Shown: positions 1 through 6,953 of the stretch, piece by piece
Layout: each line of letters begins with the position of its first letter
Numbering within the stretch: the first letter of the stretch is position 1
NCBI GenBank assembly: GCA_031431235.1
Contig: JANPDA010000117.1
Location: 1-7,542, forward strand
Direction: 5' to 3'
From: JANNSW01 sp031431235
GTDB lineage: Bacteria; Pseudomonadota; Alphaproteobacteria; Rhizobiales; Hyphomicrobiaceae
DNA: 7,542 bases
Notes under the pieces: generated by a model
Seen by the model: only the letters and a program-made list of their open reading frames with translations
What the model was told of the DNA's origin: nothing
Databases searched by the model: none
Made by a program: the position numbers and the translations under genes

Positions 1-1688
1 GTGACAGTTGTCGAGCCCTCACTCAGAGCATTGAGACGGCGCAGCGCCAGCCGGTCGATCCCAGTCGCCGCCGCCAGATCGTCGTACAGCAGCTCCTGCA
101 TGATGGCGGCCTGCGGCACGCCGAAGCCCCGGAACGCCCCCGAGACGGGCCCGTTGGTGTGGATCGCTCGCGCGCTCGCCTGGTAGTTGGGTGTCAGATA
201 GGGGCCGGAGGCATGGACGGGAACACGATTGGCGACGGTCGGTCCCCAGCTCGCATACGCGCCGGTGTCGAACACGCCATCGAACCGCATGCCCGTGACG
301 CGGCCATCACGATCGGCGGCGATCTCGGCCTGCATGCGGGCCGGATGGCGCTTGGTGGTGGCGGCCATCGATTCGGGGCGCGAATAGACCATGGTGGCGG
401 GCCGGCCTGTCCTCAACGCCACGAGACCGATCAGCGGCTGCAACGAGATGTCGAGCTTGGCGCCAAATCCGCCACCTGTTGCAGTGGGGATCACGCGGAC
501 CTTGTCGCGTGGCAGCGCGAGGATCGCGGCGATACCGTCATGGTCCAGGTGCGGCGCCTGCGTGCAGGCCTGCACGACGAGGATGTCGCCATCCATGCGG
601 GCAAACCCGGCTTCGGGCTCGATATAGGCATGCTCGACGAAGGAGGTCTCGATCTGGCCAGAGACCCTGTAGGCCGCCGTGGCCAACGCCGCCGCGGCGT
701 CGCCACGCTGCACGAGGCCGCGGACCAGCACGTTTCCGGTACGGCTTGCGTGAACGAGGGGAGCCGAGAGTGCTTCGGCCGCGATCGGGTCGAGCAGCGC
801 CGGTAGCTGCGACCAGGTGAGGGGAAAGTCGGCGAGGTCGAGGGCTTCGATGATGGAGGGCTCGCCCGCCACGATCGCCACCGCCTCGCCGCGAAAACGG
901 GCCTCCCGTTCAGCGAGTGCGGGCTGATCGGCGAATGCAGGGATGACCCCGAACGCGTTCCGACCGGGAATGTCGGCTGCCGTGAAAATGGCGACGATGC
1001 CGGGATGGCGCCTCCTGTATCCCTCGAGGTCACCGAGCTCGAAGCGTGCGTGGTGATGGGGCGAGCGGATGGCGCGCACGAGCAGCGCGCCTTCGGGACG
1101 CTCATCCGCGCCGAAACACTCGGAACCTCTGACCTTCGCCACGCCATCGAGGCGCACCGGCGAGCGACCGACGGCGCAACCGGCGGGAGGCGCGTCGGTG
1201 CTGCCGGGCTCGGGCAGCTCGTCCTCGCGCCAGGCATTCATCACGGCGGCAATGATCTTGCGATAGCCGGTGCAGCGGCAGAGCACGCCGGAAAGCGCTG
1301 CCTCGACCTCCAGGCCGGTTGGTCGCGCCACCCGGTCGATGAGGGCCGTTGCTGCCATCAACATGCCGGGCGTGCAGATGCCGCACTGCGCCGCACCGTG
1401 GCGCAGGAAGGATCGTTGAAGATTTCCGAGCCTGCCATCCCACAGCCCCTCGATGGTGATCACCGTCCGGCCAGCGATACCGGCGGCCGGCGTGAGGCAA
1501 GCGCAAACGGCCTCGCCATCGATCAACACGGTGCAGGCGCCGCAATCGCCGGCATCGCACCCGACCTTGGTGCCGGTCAGCCGCAGATCGTCGCGCAGCA
1601 CGGCGGAGAGGCGCGTGAGCGGAGCTGCCCGCACCTCGACCGGGCGGCCATTCAGCGTGAACGCAAGGGCCATGCGTGCCATGGTCAT
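1..1688 (-). CDS. Fused 2Fe-2S / molybdopterin-binding subunit of a xanthine dehydrogenase-family hydroxylase (partial, C-terminus beyond left edge)
   Basis: The catalytic and electron-transfer polypeptide of a molybdenum hydroxylase, which inserts water-derived oxygen into an N-heterocycle or aldehyde. The minus frame is unbroken for 562 codons and leaves the window still open. Residues 1-160 form the small subunit: a plant-type ferredoxin cluster (C44, C49, C52, C64; GCDAGDCGACTVL) and a second cluster (C102, C105, C137, C139; QCGICTPGM and LCRCTGYR). From about residue 170 the large-subunit fold follows, with EHAYIEPE (352-359), GGGFGAK (405-411) and GAFRGFG (517-523, R520 being the conserved active-site Arg). 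These modules are separate genes in CoxS/CoxL-type enzymes; here they are one chain, as in Desulfovibrio aldehyde oxidoreductase or E. coli XdhD. L412 sits where xanthine oxidases carry their purine-binding Glu, so xanthine is unlikely. The start at 1688 overlaps the FAD-subunit stop by ATGA; Met3 (1682) is an alternative. Family is certain, substrate unknown. Confidence 0.93.
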   Translation of the reverse strand, partial: MTMARMALAFTLNGRPVEVRAAPLTRLSAVLRDDLRLTGTKVGCDAGDCGACTVLIDGEAVCACLTPAAGIAGRTVITIEGLWDGRLGNLQRSFLRHGAAQCGICTPGMLMAATALIDRVARPTGLEVEAALSGVLCRCTGYRKIIAAVMNAWREDELPEPGSTDAPPAGCAVGRSPVRLDGVAKVRGSECFGADERPEGALLVRAIRSPHHHARFELGDLEGYRRRHPGIVAIFTAADIPGRNAFGVIPAFADQPALAEREARFRGEAVAIVAGEPSIIEALDLADFPLTWSQLPALLDPIAAEALSAPLVHASRTGNVLVRGLVQRGDAAAALATAAYRVSGQIETSFVEHAYIEPEAGFARMDGDILVVQACTQAPHLDHDGIAAILALPRDKVRVIPTATGGGFGAKLDISLQPLIGLVALRTGRPATMVYSRPESMAATTKRHPARMQAEIAADRDGRVTGMRFDGVFDTGAYASWGPTVANRVPVHASGPYLTPNYQASARAIHTNGPVSGAFRGFGVPQAAIMQELLYDDLAAATGIDRLALRRLNALSEGSTTV

Positions 1689-2536
1689 GCCGCCTCCAGG
1701 GCAGCTGCGAGACAGCGGCCCAGCGCGCGGCGCACCAGCTCCAATGCCGCCGACCGGCGATAGTCCGCGCTCGCCCGCACATCGCTGATGGGCTGCAGCG
1801 GGATCATGTGCTCAGGCGCTGCCAGCCCCGCCAAGTCCCGGTCGGCGCGCCGGCCGAGCAGCGCACCCTCGAGGCGCCCGAGCCGGACGGCGACCGCCGA
1901 GCACGAGCCGACCGCAACCGCCGCATCCTCGACCCTGCCGCTGGCATCGACGGCCAGACGCGCGGCCACCATGACGATCGAAATGACGAGGTATTTTCGG
2001 GAGCCGAGCTTCAAGAAGCTCGATCGGCCGTTGGCGGACGCTTTGGGAATGCGGATCGCAGTCACGATCTCGTCCTTGCGTCGTGCTGTCCGCCGGTTGC
2101 CGAGCACGAACGAGGCGAGCGGCAGGCTGCGCTCGCCCGCCCTCGACCGCAACACCACCTCGGGATCGAGGATCATCAGCGCCGGTACGCCGTCGGCGGC
2201 GGGCGAGGCGTTGCACAGGTTGCCGCCGATGGTGCCGGCGTTCTGGATCTGGATCGAGCCGATCTCGCGTGCGGCGAGCTTCAGGCCGTCGAACGCCGGC
2301 GGCAGCTCGGCCGCCACGATGTCGCCCCAGGTCGTGCGGGCTCCCAGTCGCCAATGGGATCCGTCGTCGGCGATCCCGCGCAGGCCCGCGATCCCGTTCA
2401 GATCGAGCACCTTGGAGGGCAGCGGCCGATCGACATGGGCCGGATAGACGTCCGTGCCGCCGGCCAGCAGCCGCCAGTCGCCCTGCGCGAGCAGCGCGAC
2501 CGCCTCTTCGAGCGTGGCCGGTTTCGCATAGCGCAT
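1685..2536 (-). CDS. FAD-binding subunit of a xanthine dehydrogenase-family hydroxylase (CoxM/XdhB type)
   Basis: A 283-residue medium subunit that passes electrons from the 2Fe-2S clusters to FAD and on to the final acceptor. The N-terminus MRYAKPATLEEAVALL is typical of the molybdopterin dehydrogenase FAD-binding fold. The two FAD-contact motifs are present: AGGTD (25-29), and GTIGGNLCNASPAAD (101-115), which binds the pyrophosphate. The C-terminal part (KYLVISIV, then AVAVGSCSAVAVRL) matches the CO dehydrogenase flavoprotein C-terminal domain. Length is normal for the family and no iron-sulfur motif is added. I chose the ATG at 2536 because the family consensus begins there. A TTG at 2572, directly after the amidase TAG, would add 12 residues (MSRLLAQAGTCP) and make the genes contiguous. 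The TGA at 1687-1685 overlaps the ATG of the downstream fused subunit, as expected for translationally coupled subunits of one complex. Confidence 0.93.
   Translation of the reverse strand: MRYAKPATLEEAVALLAQGDWRLLAGGTDVYPAHVDRPLPSKVLDLNGIAGLRGIADDGSHWRLGARTTWGDIVAAELPPAFDGLKLAAREIGSIQIQNAGTIGGNLCNASPAADGVPALMILDPEVVLRSRAGERSLPLASFVLGNRRTARRKDEIVTAIRIPKASANGRSSFLKLGSRKYLVISIVMVAARLAVDASGRVEDAAVAVGSCSAVAVRLGRLEGALLGRRADRDLAGLAAPEHMIPLQPISDVRASADYRRSAALELVRRALGRCLAAALEAA
1693..1697 (-). promoter_or_regulatory. Ribosome binding site of the fused Fe-S/Mo subunit
   Basis: On the minus strand GGAGG lies 4 bases before the ATG at 1688 and 10 bases before the in-frame ATG at 1682. The first spacing is short and the second slightly long, so either Met1 or Met3 could be the real start. 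The site lies inside the 3' end of the FAD-subunit gene. Confidence 0.6.
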
Positions 2537-2572
2537 CGGGCAGGTTCCAGCTTGGGCCAGCAGCCGTGACAA

Positions 2573-4015
2573 CTATGGATTCGAGGATGCGAGTGCGGCA
2601 AGCGAGGGGAGGGCACGAGCCGTATCCGAGCGGGTCGCCAGCTCCCGCTCGATGGCGAGCGCGGTCTCGAGCACGAGCGCGTCCGACCCCTTGGGGCCGA
2701 CCACCTGGATGCCGAACGGCAGCCCCTTTTCGTCGCGCCCGCACGGAATGCAGCAGGAGGTGCCCAGCATCATGGTCACGCAATAGCTGAGGGCGAGCCA
2801 GCGCGTGTAGGAATCCATCTCCACACCGTTGATGTGCGTGACATATCGCTCCTTGTGGGGAAACGGCGAGACCGCTGCCGCCGGGCAGATCAGGATGTCG
2901 ATATCATCGAACAGATCGAGGAATTTCCGATAGAGGCCGGTTTGGACGAGGTGGGCGCGCGCCACATCGGCGAGCGAGTACTCGAGCCCCCGCTCGGTGT
3001 TGTCGATCACATTGGGGCCGAGCAGATCGCGCTTGCTCGCCAACGGTTCGGCGAACGCCGCCACGAAGCCGATGGCCCGTAGCACCTCGAACGTCTCGTG
3101 GATGCCCGCCATTTCGGGATTGCGGTCGACCGCCTCGCGGAAGACGTGGCGGAAGAGGCCGGTGCGAGCGCGAAAAATGCGTCGGATGCCGTTGTCGACC
3201 GGTGCCGCACCCAGATCCTCCGAGATCGCAACGCGCATGGAGGAGAGGTCCGCGCCGCTCAGTCGCTCGGGAATGTCGAGCGCATCGAGGCTCGAATAGG
3301 GGTCGCGCCTGTCGACGGCGATCTGGGCCTTCAGCAGCAGATGCGCATCCTCGACCGTGCGCGCCATCGGTCCGAGCACCGAGAATGGCGCCAGCGATGG
3401 CGAGGAAAGGGCGTCGGGCACGATGCCCGGCGATGGCCGGAAGCCGACGACGCCGCAGAAGGCGGCGGGCGTCCTGAGGCTGCCGCCCATGTCGGAGCCG
3501 GTCGCGAGCGGCAGCATGCCGGTTGCGAGTGCAACCGCCGAGCCGCCCGAGGAGCCAGCGCACGTCAAATCCGGGGCGAACGGATTGCCGGTCGCGCCAT
3601 AGACGCGGTTGAAGGTATTGGCGCCGGCCCCGAACTCGGGCGTGTTGGTCTTGGCGAAGATGATCCCGCCCGCCGCCCGCACGCGCGCAACGCTCGCCTC
3701 GTCCTCGGCTGGCACATGATCCTTGAAGAGGAGTGAGCCGTGCGTGGTTCTGAGCCCGCCCGTCTCCTCCAGATCCTTGATGCCGACGGGCAATCCATGC
3801 AGCAGGTCCAGCTCCTCGCCCGCCATCACGGCTTCCTCGGCCCGTTTTGCCCCGGCTATCCCCGCCGCTGCATCGAGCGCCACGATCGCATTGAGTTTGG
3901 GATTGACCGCTTCGATCCGCTGCAGGCAGCTGCGCATCAGCTCGACCGGCGAGAGCGCCTTGGTGCCAATCAGGCGGCGGGCCTCGATGGCTGAGAGGTC
4001 GCATGGCTCGGTCAT
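2573..4015 (-). CDS. Amidase-signature family hydrolase
   Basis: A 480-residue serine amidohydrolase with the full amidase-signature core. It hydrolyses a C-N amide bond to a carboxylate plus ammonia or an amine, presumably in the cytoplasm since no signal peptide is visible. The Ser-cisSer-Lys triad is readable: K80 in GLPVGIKDLEETGG, S155 in AGSSGGSAVALA, and the nucleophile S179 in GSDMGGSLRTPA. The 24-residue gap between the serines matches FAAH and GatA. GatA is the main alternative because it shares this fold and length. No gatB or gatC lies nearby, however, and the gene sits between a secreted peptidase and a molybdenum hydroxylase, so a catabolic amidase is more likely. The ATG at 4015 gives the normal N-terminus (MTEPCDLSAIEARRL) and overlaps the upstream stop by ATGA; AGGGAG lies 10 bases upstream. 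Substrate cannot be predicted. Confidence 0.93.
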   Translation of the reverse strand: MTEPCDLSAIEARRLIGTKALSPVELMRSCLQRIEAVNPKLNAIVALDAAAGIAGAKRAEEAVMAGEELDLLHGLPVGIKDLEETGGLRTTHGSLLFKDHVPAEDEASVARVRAAGGIIFAKTNTPEFGAGANTFNRVYGATGNPFAPDLTCAGSSGGSAVALATGMLPLATGSDMGGSLRTPAAFCGVVGFRPSPGIVPDALSSPSLAPFSVLGPMARTVEDAHLLLKAQIAVDRRDPYSSLDALDIPERLSGADLSSMRVAISEDLGAAPVDNGIRRIFRARTGLFRHVFREAVDRNPEMAGIHETFEVLRAIGFVAAFAEPLASKRDLLGPNVIDNTERGLEYSLADVARAHLVQTGLYRKFLDLFDDIDILICPAAAVSPFPHKERYVTHINGVEMDSYTRWLALSYCVTMMLGTSCCIPCGRDEKGLPFGIQVVGPKGSDALVLETALAIERELATRSDTARALPSLAALASSNP

Positions 4016-4836
4016 GGTGGCGTGGCTCCCTGGCGCGATCTCGCCAGAGCGATCAGCTCCGGCCGGTATTCGAAGTGCATGGTGTCGTAGTGGTACCACT
4101 TGCCGCCCCAGATGAAACCGTGGCGCTCGAACACGTCCACAATCTCGATTGGAATGGCGTTGCGGTAGGGATAGTGGCCGGCGGAGTCGGGTTTCTCCCA
4201 GCGCCAGTAGCTCGCATGCGCCGAGTTGATGTCGATAGCGGCACCGTAGGCATGAACGCTGGTTCGCCCGGTCCCGGCAATGACGCGGCAATTGTAGGTG
4301 CCGCTCGAGGGCTTCAGGAACTCGATCAGCGCTTCGGGCAGCGCGTCGAGCTCGGCCGAGACAGCAGCGAGCGCCTTGTCGACGCCGTTGACCGCCGTGA
4401 CTTCGACCTTGCCACCCTTGTGCTTGGGCAGCCAGGGCACGGATACGAGATGCCGTTGGACGCCGCCCTTGCGGCAATCGCCATACATCCTCTCGAACAG
4501 CGGCTCGAAGCGCACGCGGCCAGGATCGACATTCTCGCCGGGAGCGAGCCCATTGTTGCCGAGCGGATAGGGGGAATAGAACTGGTCCTCGAGATCGGGG
4601 GAATCCAGCAGCTGCTCGAACGGCTTGCCGGTTCGGCCGTCGTCGATCGGCATCCGGGTTCCGTCCAGCCAGACGAGATCATTGCCCTCTGCGCGCGTGA
4701 GAAATCCGGGATAGGCGGCCACCAGCGCTGCCATTTCCGCGGCGCGATCGCGCGCCATATCGTCCGCGCGTCCCAAGCTGGCGCTTGCCAGCGACAGAAG
4801 GAAGCAGCACGCAACGCCCGTCGATCGCGGCAACAT
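4012..4836 (-). CDS. Secreted M15-family zinc peptidase (D-Ala-D-Ala carboxypeptidase / L,D-endopeptidase-like)
   Basis: A 274-residue exported metallopeptidase likely to cut peptidoglycan stem peptides in the periplasm. The N-terminus is a Sec-type signal peptide: R4, a hydrophobic stretch from about residue 7 to 22 (GVACCFLLSLASASLG), and probable cleavage after GRA (24). The LAS-fold catalytic domain is C-terminal. SVHAYGAAIDI gives the HxxGxAxD zinc motif (H195, D202). WYHYDTMHFEY gives the DxxH motif, with D251 as probable general base and H254 as third zinc ligand. This DxxH form resembles the M15B/C endopeptidases more than VanX, which has ExxH. Residues 27-180 match nothing I recognise. 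The ATG at 4836 is chosen because AGAGGG lies 8 bases upstream and the signal peptide starts there; a GTG at 4884 would add 16 residues without a good ribosome site. It is the first gene of the leftward operon and overlaps the amidase start by 4 bases. Confidence 0.9.
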   Translation of the reverse strand: MLPRSTGVACCFLLSLASASLGRADDMARDRAAEMAALVAAYPGFLTRAEGNDLVWLDGTRMPIDDGRTGKPFEQLLDSPDLEDQFYSPYPLGNNGLAPGENVDPGRVRFEPLFERMYGDCRKGGVQRHLVSVPWLPKHKGGKVEVTAVNGVDKALAAVSAELDALPEALIEFLKPSSGTYNCRVIAGTGRTSVHAYGAAIDINSAHASYWRWEKPDSAGHYPYRNAIPIEIVDVFERHGFIWGGKWYHYDTMHFEYRPELIALARSRQGATPP

Positions 4837-4844
4837 CGCTCGCA

Positions 4845-4850
4845 CCCTCT
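4845..4850 (-). promoter_or_regulatory. Ribosome binding site deciding the M15 peptidase start
   Basis: AGAGGG on the minus strand lies 8 bases before the ATG at 4836. No comparable site precedes the in-frame GTG at 4884. This supports the shorter protein, which begins with its signal peptide. Confidence 0.6.
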
Positions 4851-4886
4851 CTGCCGGACCGCGCGACCGGCGCCAAGAATTCACCG

Positions 4887-4903
4887 CAGCCGCTTTACGG
4901 CTG
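4887..4903. repeat. Perfect 6-bp inverted repeat in the divergent promoter region
   Basis: CAGCCG, five bases (CTTTA), then CGGCTG. The arms pair perfectly and the element lies about 50 bases upstream of the M15 peptidase start, overlapping the weak -10. It could be a regulator site or a small hairpin in the 5' leader. Six-base arms occur by chance in GC-rich DNA, so confidence in a function is low. Confidence 0.3.
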
Positions 4904-5111
4904 GAGCGAAACTGTTACAGTCAATCCAAGAGTGATTCCAGCAAGACGCCTGACGGACTGCGGCAGCAGCGCGCGATGCGTGCCCGACCGCGGCAATCCA
5001 GGCGCTGGGGATGGGAATGTGACGCGGCCAGGCGAAAGCTGCGCCGCCGCCGTCGGTGCAATCGACGCAAGCCTCGAGCAGGCAGGCATCGAGACAGGCA
5101 ACCGGGTTGCG

Positions 5112-6224
5112 GTGAGCGATGACAAGGGACCCGGCGGTTCCGAGCGACCAGTCAATGGCTGGCGCGACAAAGGGTCGGGCGACACCGGACCCAACGACGA
5201 TCCCAATGCCGTCTATGCTGCTCTCGACCTCGGCACCAACAATTGCAGGTTGCTGGTCGCGCGGCCATCACGACGCGGCTTTCTCGTGGTCGACGCGTTC
5301 TCGCGCATCATTCGCCTGGGCGAAGGCGTGACAGCATCGGGCCGGCTTTCGGACGCCGCCATGAGCCGCACCATCGACGCGCTGCGTGTGTGTGCCGACA
5401 AGATGCGCCGCCGCCAGGTCGTGCGCTCGAGGCTGGTGGCGACGCAAGCCTGCCGGATCGCCGACAATGGCGAGGAGTTTCTCGATCGCGTCAAGCGTGA
5501 TCTCGGCCTCCAGATCGAGATCCTCGACCGCGAGACTGAAGCCCGGCTCGCGGTCGCGGGCTGCGCGTCGCTGATCGACCGGGAGTGTGACTATGCGCTG
5601 GTGTTCGATATCGGCGGGGGCTCCTCGGAGCTGGTCTGGCTCGATCTGAACCGGGTGAATGGTGGCATTCCCCGCTCGATCGCCGAGCGGATCGATGTCC
5701 AGGATGCCATTCTGGCGTGGACTTCGCTGCCTGTCGGCGTCGTCACGCTGTCGGAGCATTTCGGCGGTCATCACATCGACGCCGTCATTTTCGAGGCCAT
5801 GGTCGAGCATGTGACGGGGCTGCTCGGTGATTTCGAGCGCGAGGCGGGCATGCGCGAGCGGCTCGACCGCTCACGGGTGCATCTCCTGGGGACGTCGGGG
5901 ACGGTGACGACGGTTGCCGGCGTGCACCTGGGCCTTGCGGCCTACGACCGCAACCGCATCGATGGCTGCTGGTTGCTGAGCGATGACGTGCGGGCGGTCT
6001 CGGGGCGTTTGACGGCGATGAGCTATCGCGAGCGCGTGGCCGAGCCGTGCATCGGCGCCGACCGGGCGGATCTGGTGCTGGCGGGCTGCGCAATTCTGGA
6101 GGCGCTGCTCCGGATGTGGCCCTGCAAGCAATTGCGCGTCGCCGACCGCGGCCTGCGCGAAGGCATCCTCGCGACCCTGATGTCGGAAGATGGCGTCTAC
6201 CGCCAGCGCAAGCGGCGGGGATAG
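5112..6224 (+). CDS. Ppx/GppA family phosphatase (exopolyphosphatase / pppGpp phosphohydrolase)
   Basis: An ASKHA-fold phosphatase that shortens inorganic polyphosphate and/or converts pppGpp to ppGpp. Numbered from the GTG at 5112 (370 residues), phosphate motif 1 is ALDLGTNNCRLLVA (37-50) and phosphate motif 2 is FDIGGGSSEL (165-174). The catalytic Glu is E141 or E143 in LDRETEARLAVAG. GTSGTVTTVAG (260-270) and RVADRGLREGIL (342-353) are further family blocks. It lacks the long C-terminal HD-like domain of E. coli Ppx, so it is the short form common in Alphaproteobacteria. The first 32 residues are polar and Gly/Asp-rich and look disordered. The start is uncertain: GTG at 5019, with a G-rich stretch (GGGGATGGGA) before it, would give 401 residues, and the frame is open back to 4785. 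rlmE begins 3 bases after its TAG, so the two are very probably one operon. The preferred substrate cannot be read from sequence. Confidence 0.92.
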   Translation: MSDDKGPGGSERPVNGWRDKGSGDTGPNDDPNAVYAALDLGTNNCRLLVARPSRRGFLVVDAFSRIIRLGEGVTASGRLSDAAMSRTIDALRVCADKMRRRQVVRSRLVATQACRIADNGEEFLDRVKRDLGLQIEILDRETEARLAVAGCASLIDRECDYALVFDIGGGSSELVWLDLNRVNGGIPRSIAERIDVQDAILAWTSLPVGVVTLSEHFGGHHIDAVIFEAMVEHVTGLLGDFEREAGMRERLDRSRVHLLGTSGTVTTVAGVHLGLAAYDRNRIDGCWLLSDDVRAVSGRLTAMSYRERVAEPCIGADRADLVLAGCAILEALLRMWPCKQLRVADRGLREGILATLMSEDGVYRQRKRRG

Positions 6225-6227
6225 GAC

Positions 6228-6953
6228 ATGGCAAAGGCGAGCAAAGGCCCGGGCAGTAGCAGCAAGCCGCCGGGCGCACTCGGCAGCCAGCGACCACTCG
6301 CTGCGCGCCTGAAATCCGGGCGCGGCCGCACCGTTTCGTCAAAACGCTGGCTGGAGCGCCAGTTGAACGACCCCTACGTGGCAGCTGCCAAGGCCGAAGG
6401 GCTGCGCTCGCGCGCCGCGTTCAAATTCCAGCAGATGGACGAGAAGTACCACCTCCTCGAACCGGGCATGCGGGTGCTCGATCTGGGTGCGGCTCCAGGC
6501 GGCTGGTCGCAGATGGCGGCAGCCAAGGTCAAGTCCGGAACCGATACCCGCGGCGGGCGTGTGCTCGCGATCGACATCAACGAGATGGAGCCGCTGCCCG
6601 GCGTCGAGGTGATACAACTCGACTTCATGGCAGAGCACGCCGAAGCTTTGATCGAAGCAGCGCTGGGCGGTGAGGCCGATGCCGTCCTCTCGGATATGGC
6701 CGAGCCCGCGACCGGCCACCGCATGACCGACCACCTGCGGATCATGGCGTTGTGCGAAGCGGCGCTGGCCTTTTCGCGAAGGGTGCTCGCGCCGGGCGGC
6801 TTCTTCGTCTGCAAGGTGTTCCAGGGCGGCACCGAGGGCGAGCTGCTCACCTCGATGAAGCGCGACTTCAAGTCCGTCCGCCACGTCAAACCTCCCGCCA
6901 GCCGGACGGATTCCTCCGAGCTCTACGTGCTGGCGACAGGGTTTCGTGGGTGA
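6228..6953 (+). CDS. rlmE: 23S rRNA (uridine-2552-2'-O)-methyltransferase RlmE (RrmJ/FtsJ)
   Basis: A 241-residue SAM-dependent methyltransferase that 2'-O-methylates the A-loop uridine (U2552 in E. coli numbering) of 23S rRNA at a late step of 50S assembly. The K-D-K-E catalytic tetrad is complete: K66 in RSRAAFKFQQMDEK, D156 in LSDMAEPATGHR, K196 in VCKVFQGG and E231 in DSSELYVLATGFRG. The SAM-binding loop is LDLGAAPGGWSQ (84-95), and D116 in AIDINEM is probably the acidic residue binding the SAM ribose. The protein is about 30 residues longer than E. coli RlmE because of a basic, Ser/Gly/Lys-rich N-terminal extension (1-40), usual in Alphaproteobacteria and perhaps RNA-binding. Its ATG lies 3 bases after the phosphatase TAG with GGGGA 6 bases upstream, indicating co-translation. 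Its TGA overlaps a GTG opening a small ORF of doubtful reality. Confidence 0.96.
   Translation: MAKASKGPGSSSKPPGALGSQRPLAARLKSGRGRTVSSKRWLERQLNDPYVAAAKAEGLRSRAAFKFQQMDEKYHLLEPGMRVLDLGAAPGGWSQMAAAKVKSGTDTRGGRVLAIDINEMEPLPGVEVIQLDFMAEHAEALIEAALGGEADAVLSDMAEPATGHRMTDHLRIMALCEAALAFSRRVLAPGGFFVCKVFQGGTEGELLTSMKRDFKSVRHVKPPASRTDSSELYVLATGFRG

Larger units (their letters stand above)
4837..5111. promoter_or_regulatory. Divergent intergenic region between the M15/hydroxylase operon and the ppx-rlmE operon
   Basis: This gap of about 275 bases separates the two oppositely read units and must hold both promoters, unless the phosphatase starts at 5019. For the leftward operon, TTGACT (4924-4919 on the minus strand) is a good -35 match. 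At 18 bases spacing it has only a poor -10 (CCGTAA, 4900-4895). A perfect inverted repeat, CAGCCG/CGGCTG with a 5-base loop (4887-4903), overlaps that -10 and could be an operator. The small palindrome CTGTTACAG (4912-4920) abuts the -35. I see no convincing rightward promoter. The plus frame stays open here from 4785, which is common in GC-rich DNA and is not by itself evidence of coding. Confidence 0.4.

Noticed and set aside
159..1763. Long plus-strand open frames (159-806, 1005-1763) opposite the molybdenum hydroxylase subunit
   Set aside because: They are the exact complement frame of the fused Fe-S/Mo gene, whose minus-strand translation carries all the conserved cluster and cofactor motifs. 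The plus translations are Gly/Arg/His-rich and match nothing.
491..1782. Minus-strand open frames 491-1237 and 1102-1782
   Set aside because: They are out of frame with the motif-bearing minus frame and give Ser/Arg/Pro-rich products typical of shadow frames in GC-rich DNA.
1676..2569. A 297-codon plus-strand frame opposite the FAD subunit
   Set aside because: It is antisense to a gene with AGGTD and GTIGGN motifs; its own product is Arg/Gly/Asp-rich and unrecognisable.
4016..4477. Amidase frame open upstream to 4477, giving a possible 634-residue protein
   Set aside because: The extra 154 residues overlap the M15 gene in another frame and are Arg/Gln-rich. The family N-terminus, an ATGA overlap and an AGGGAG site all support the start at 4015.
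4800..4836. Lipoprotein signal in the M15 peptidase (VACC at residues 8-11)
   Set aside because: The cysteines come too early, before the hydrophobic core, to be a lipobox; an ordinary signal peptidase I site after residue 24 fits better.
4003..4935. A 310-codon plus-strand frame opposite the M15 gene
   Set aside because: It is antisense to a protein with a signal peptide and intact HxxGxAxD and DxxH zinc motifs, and shows no domain of its own.
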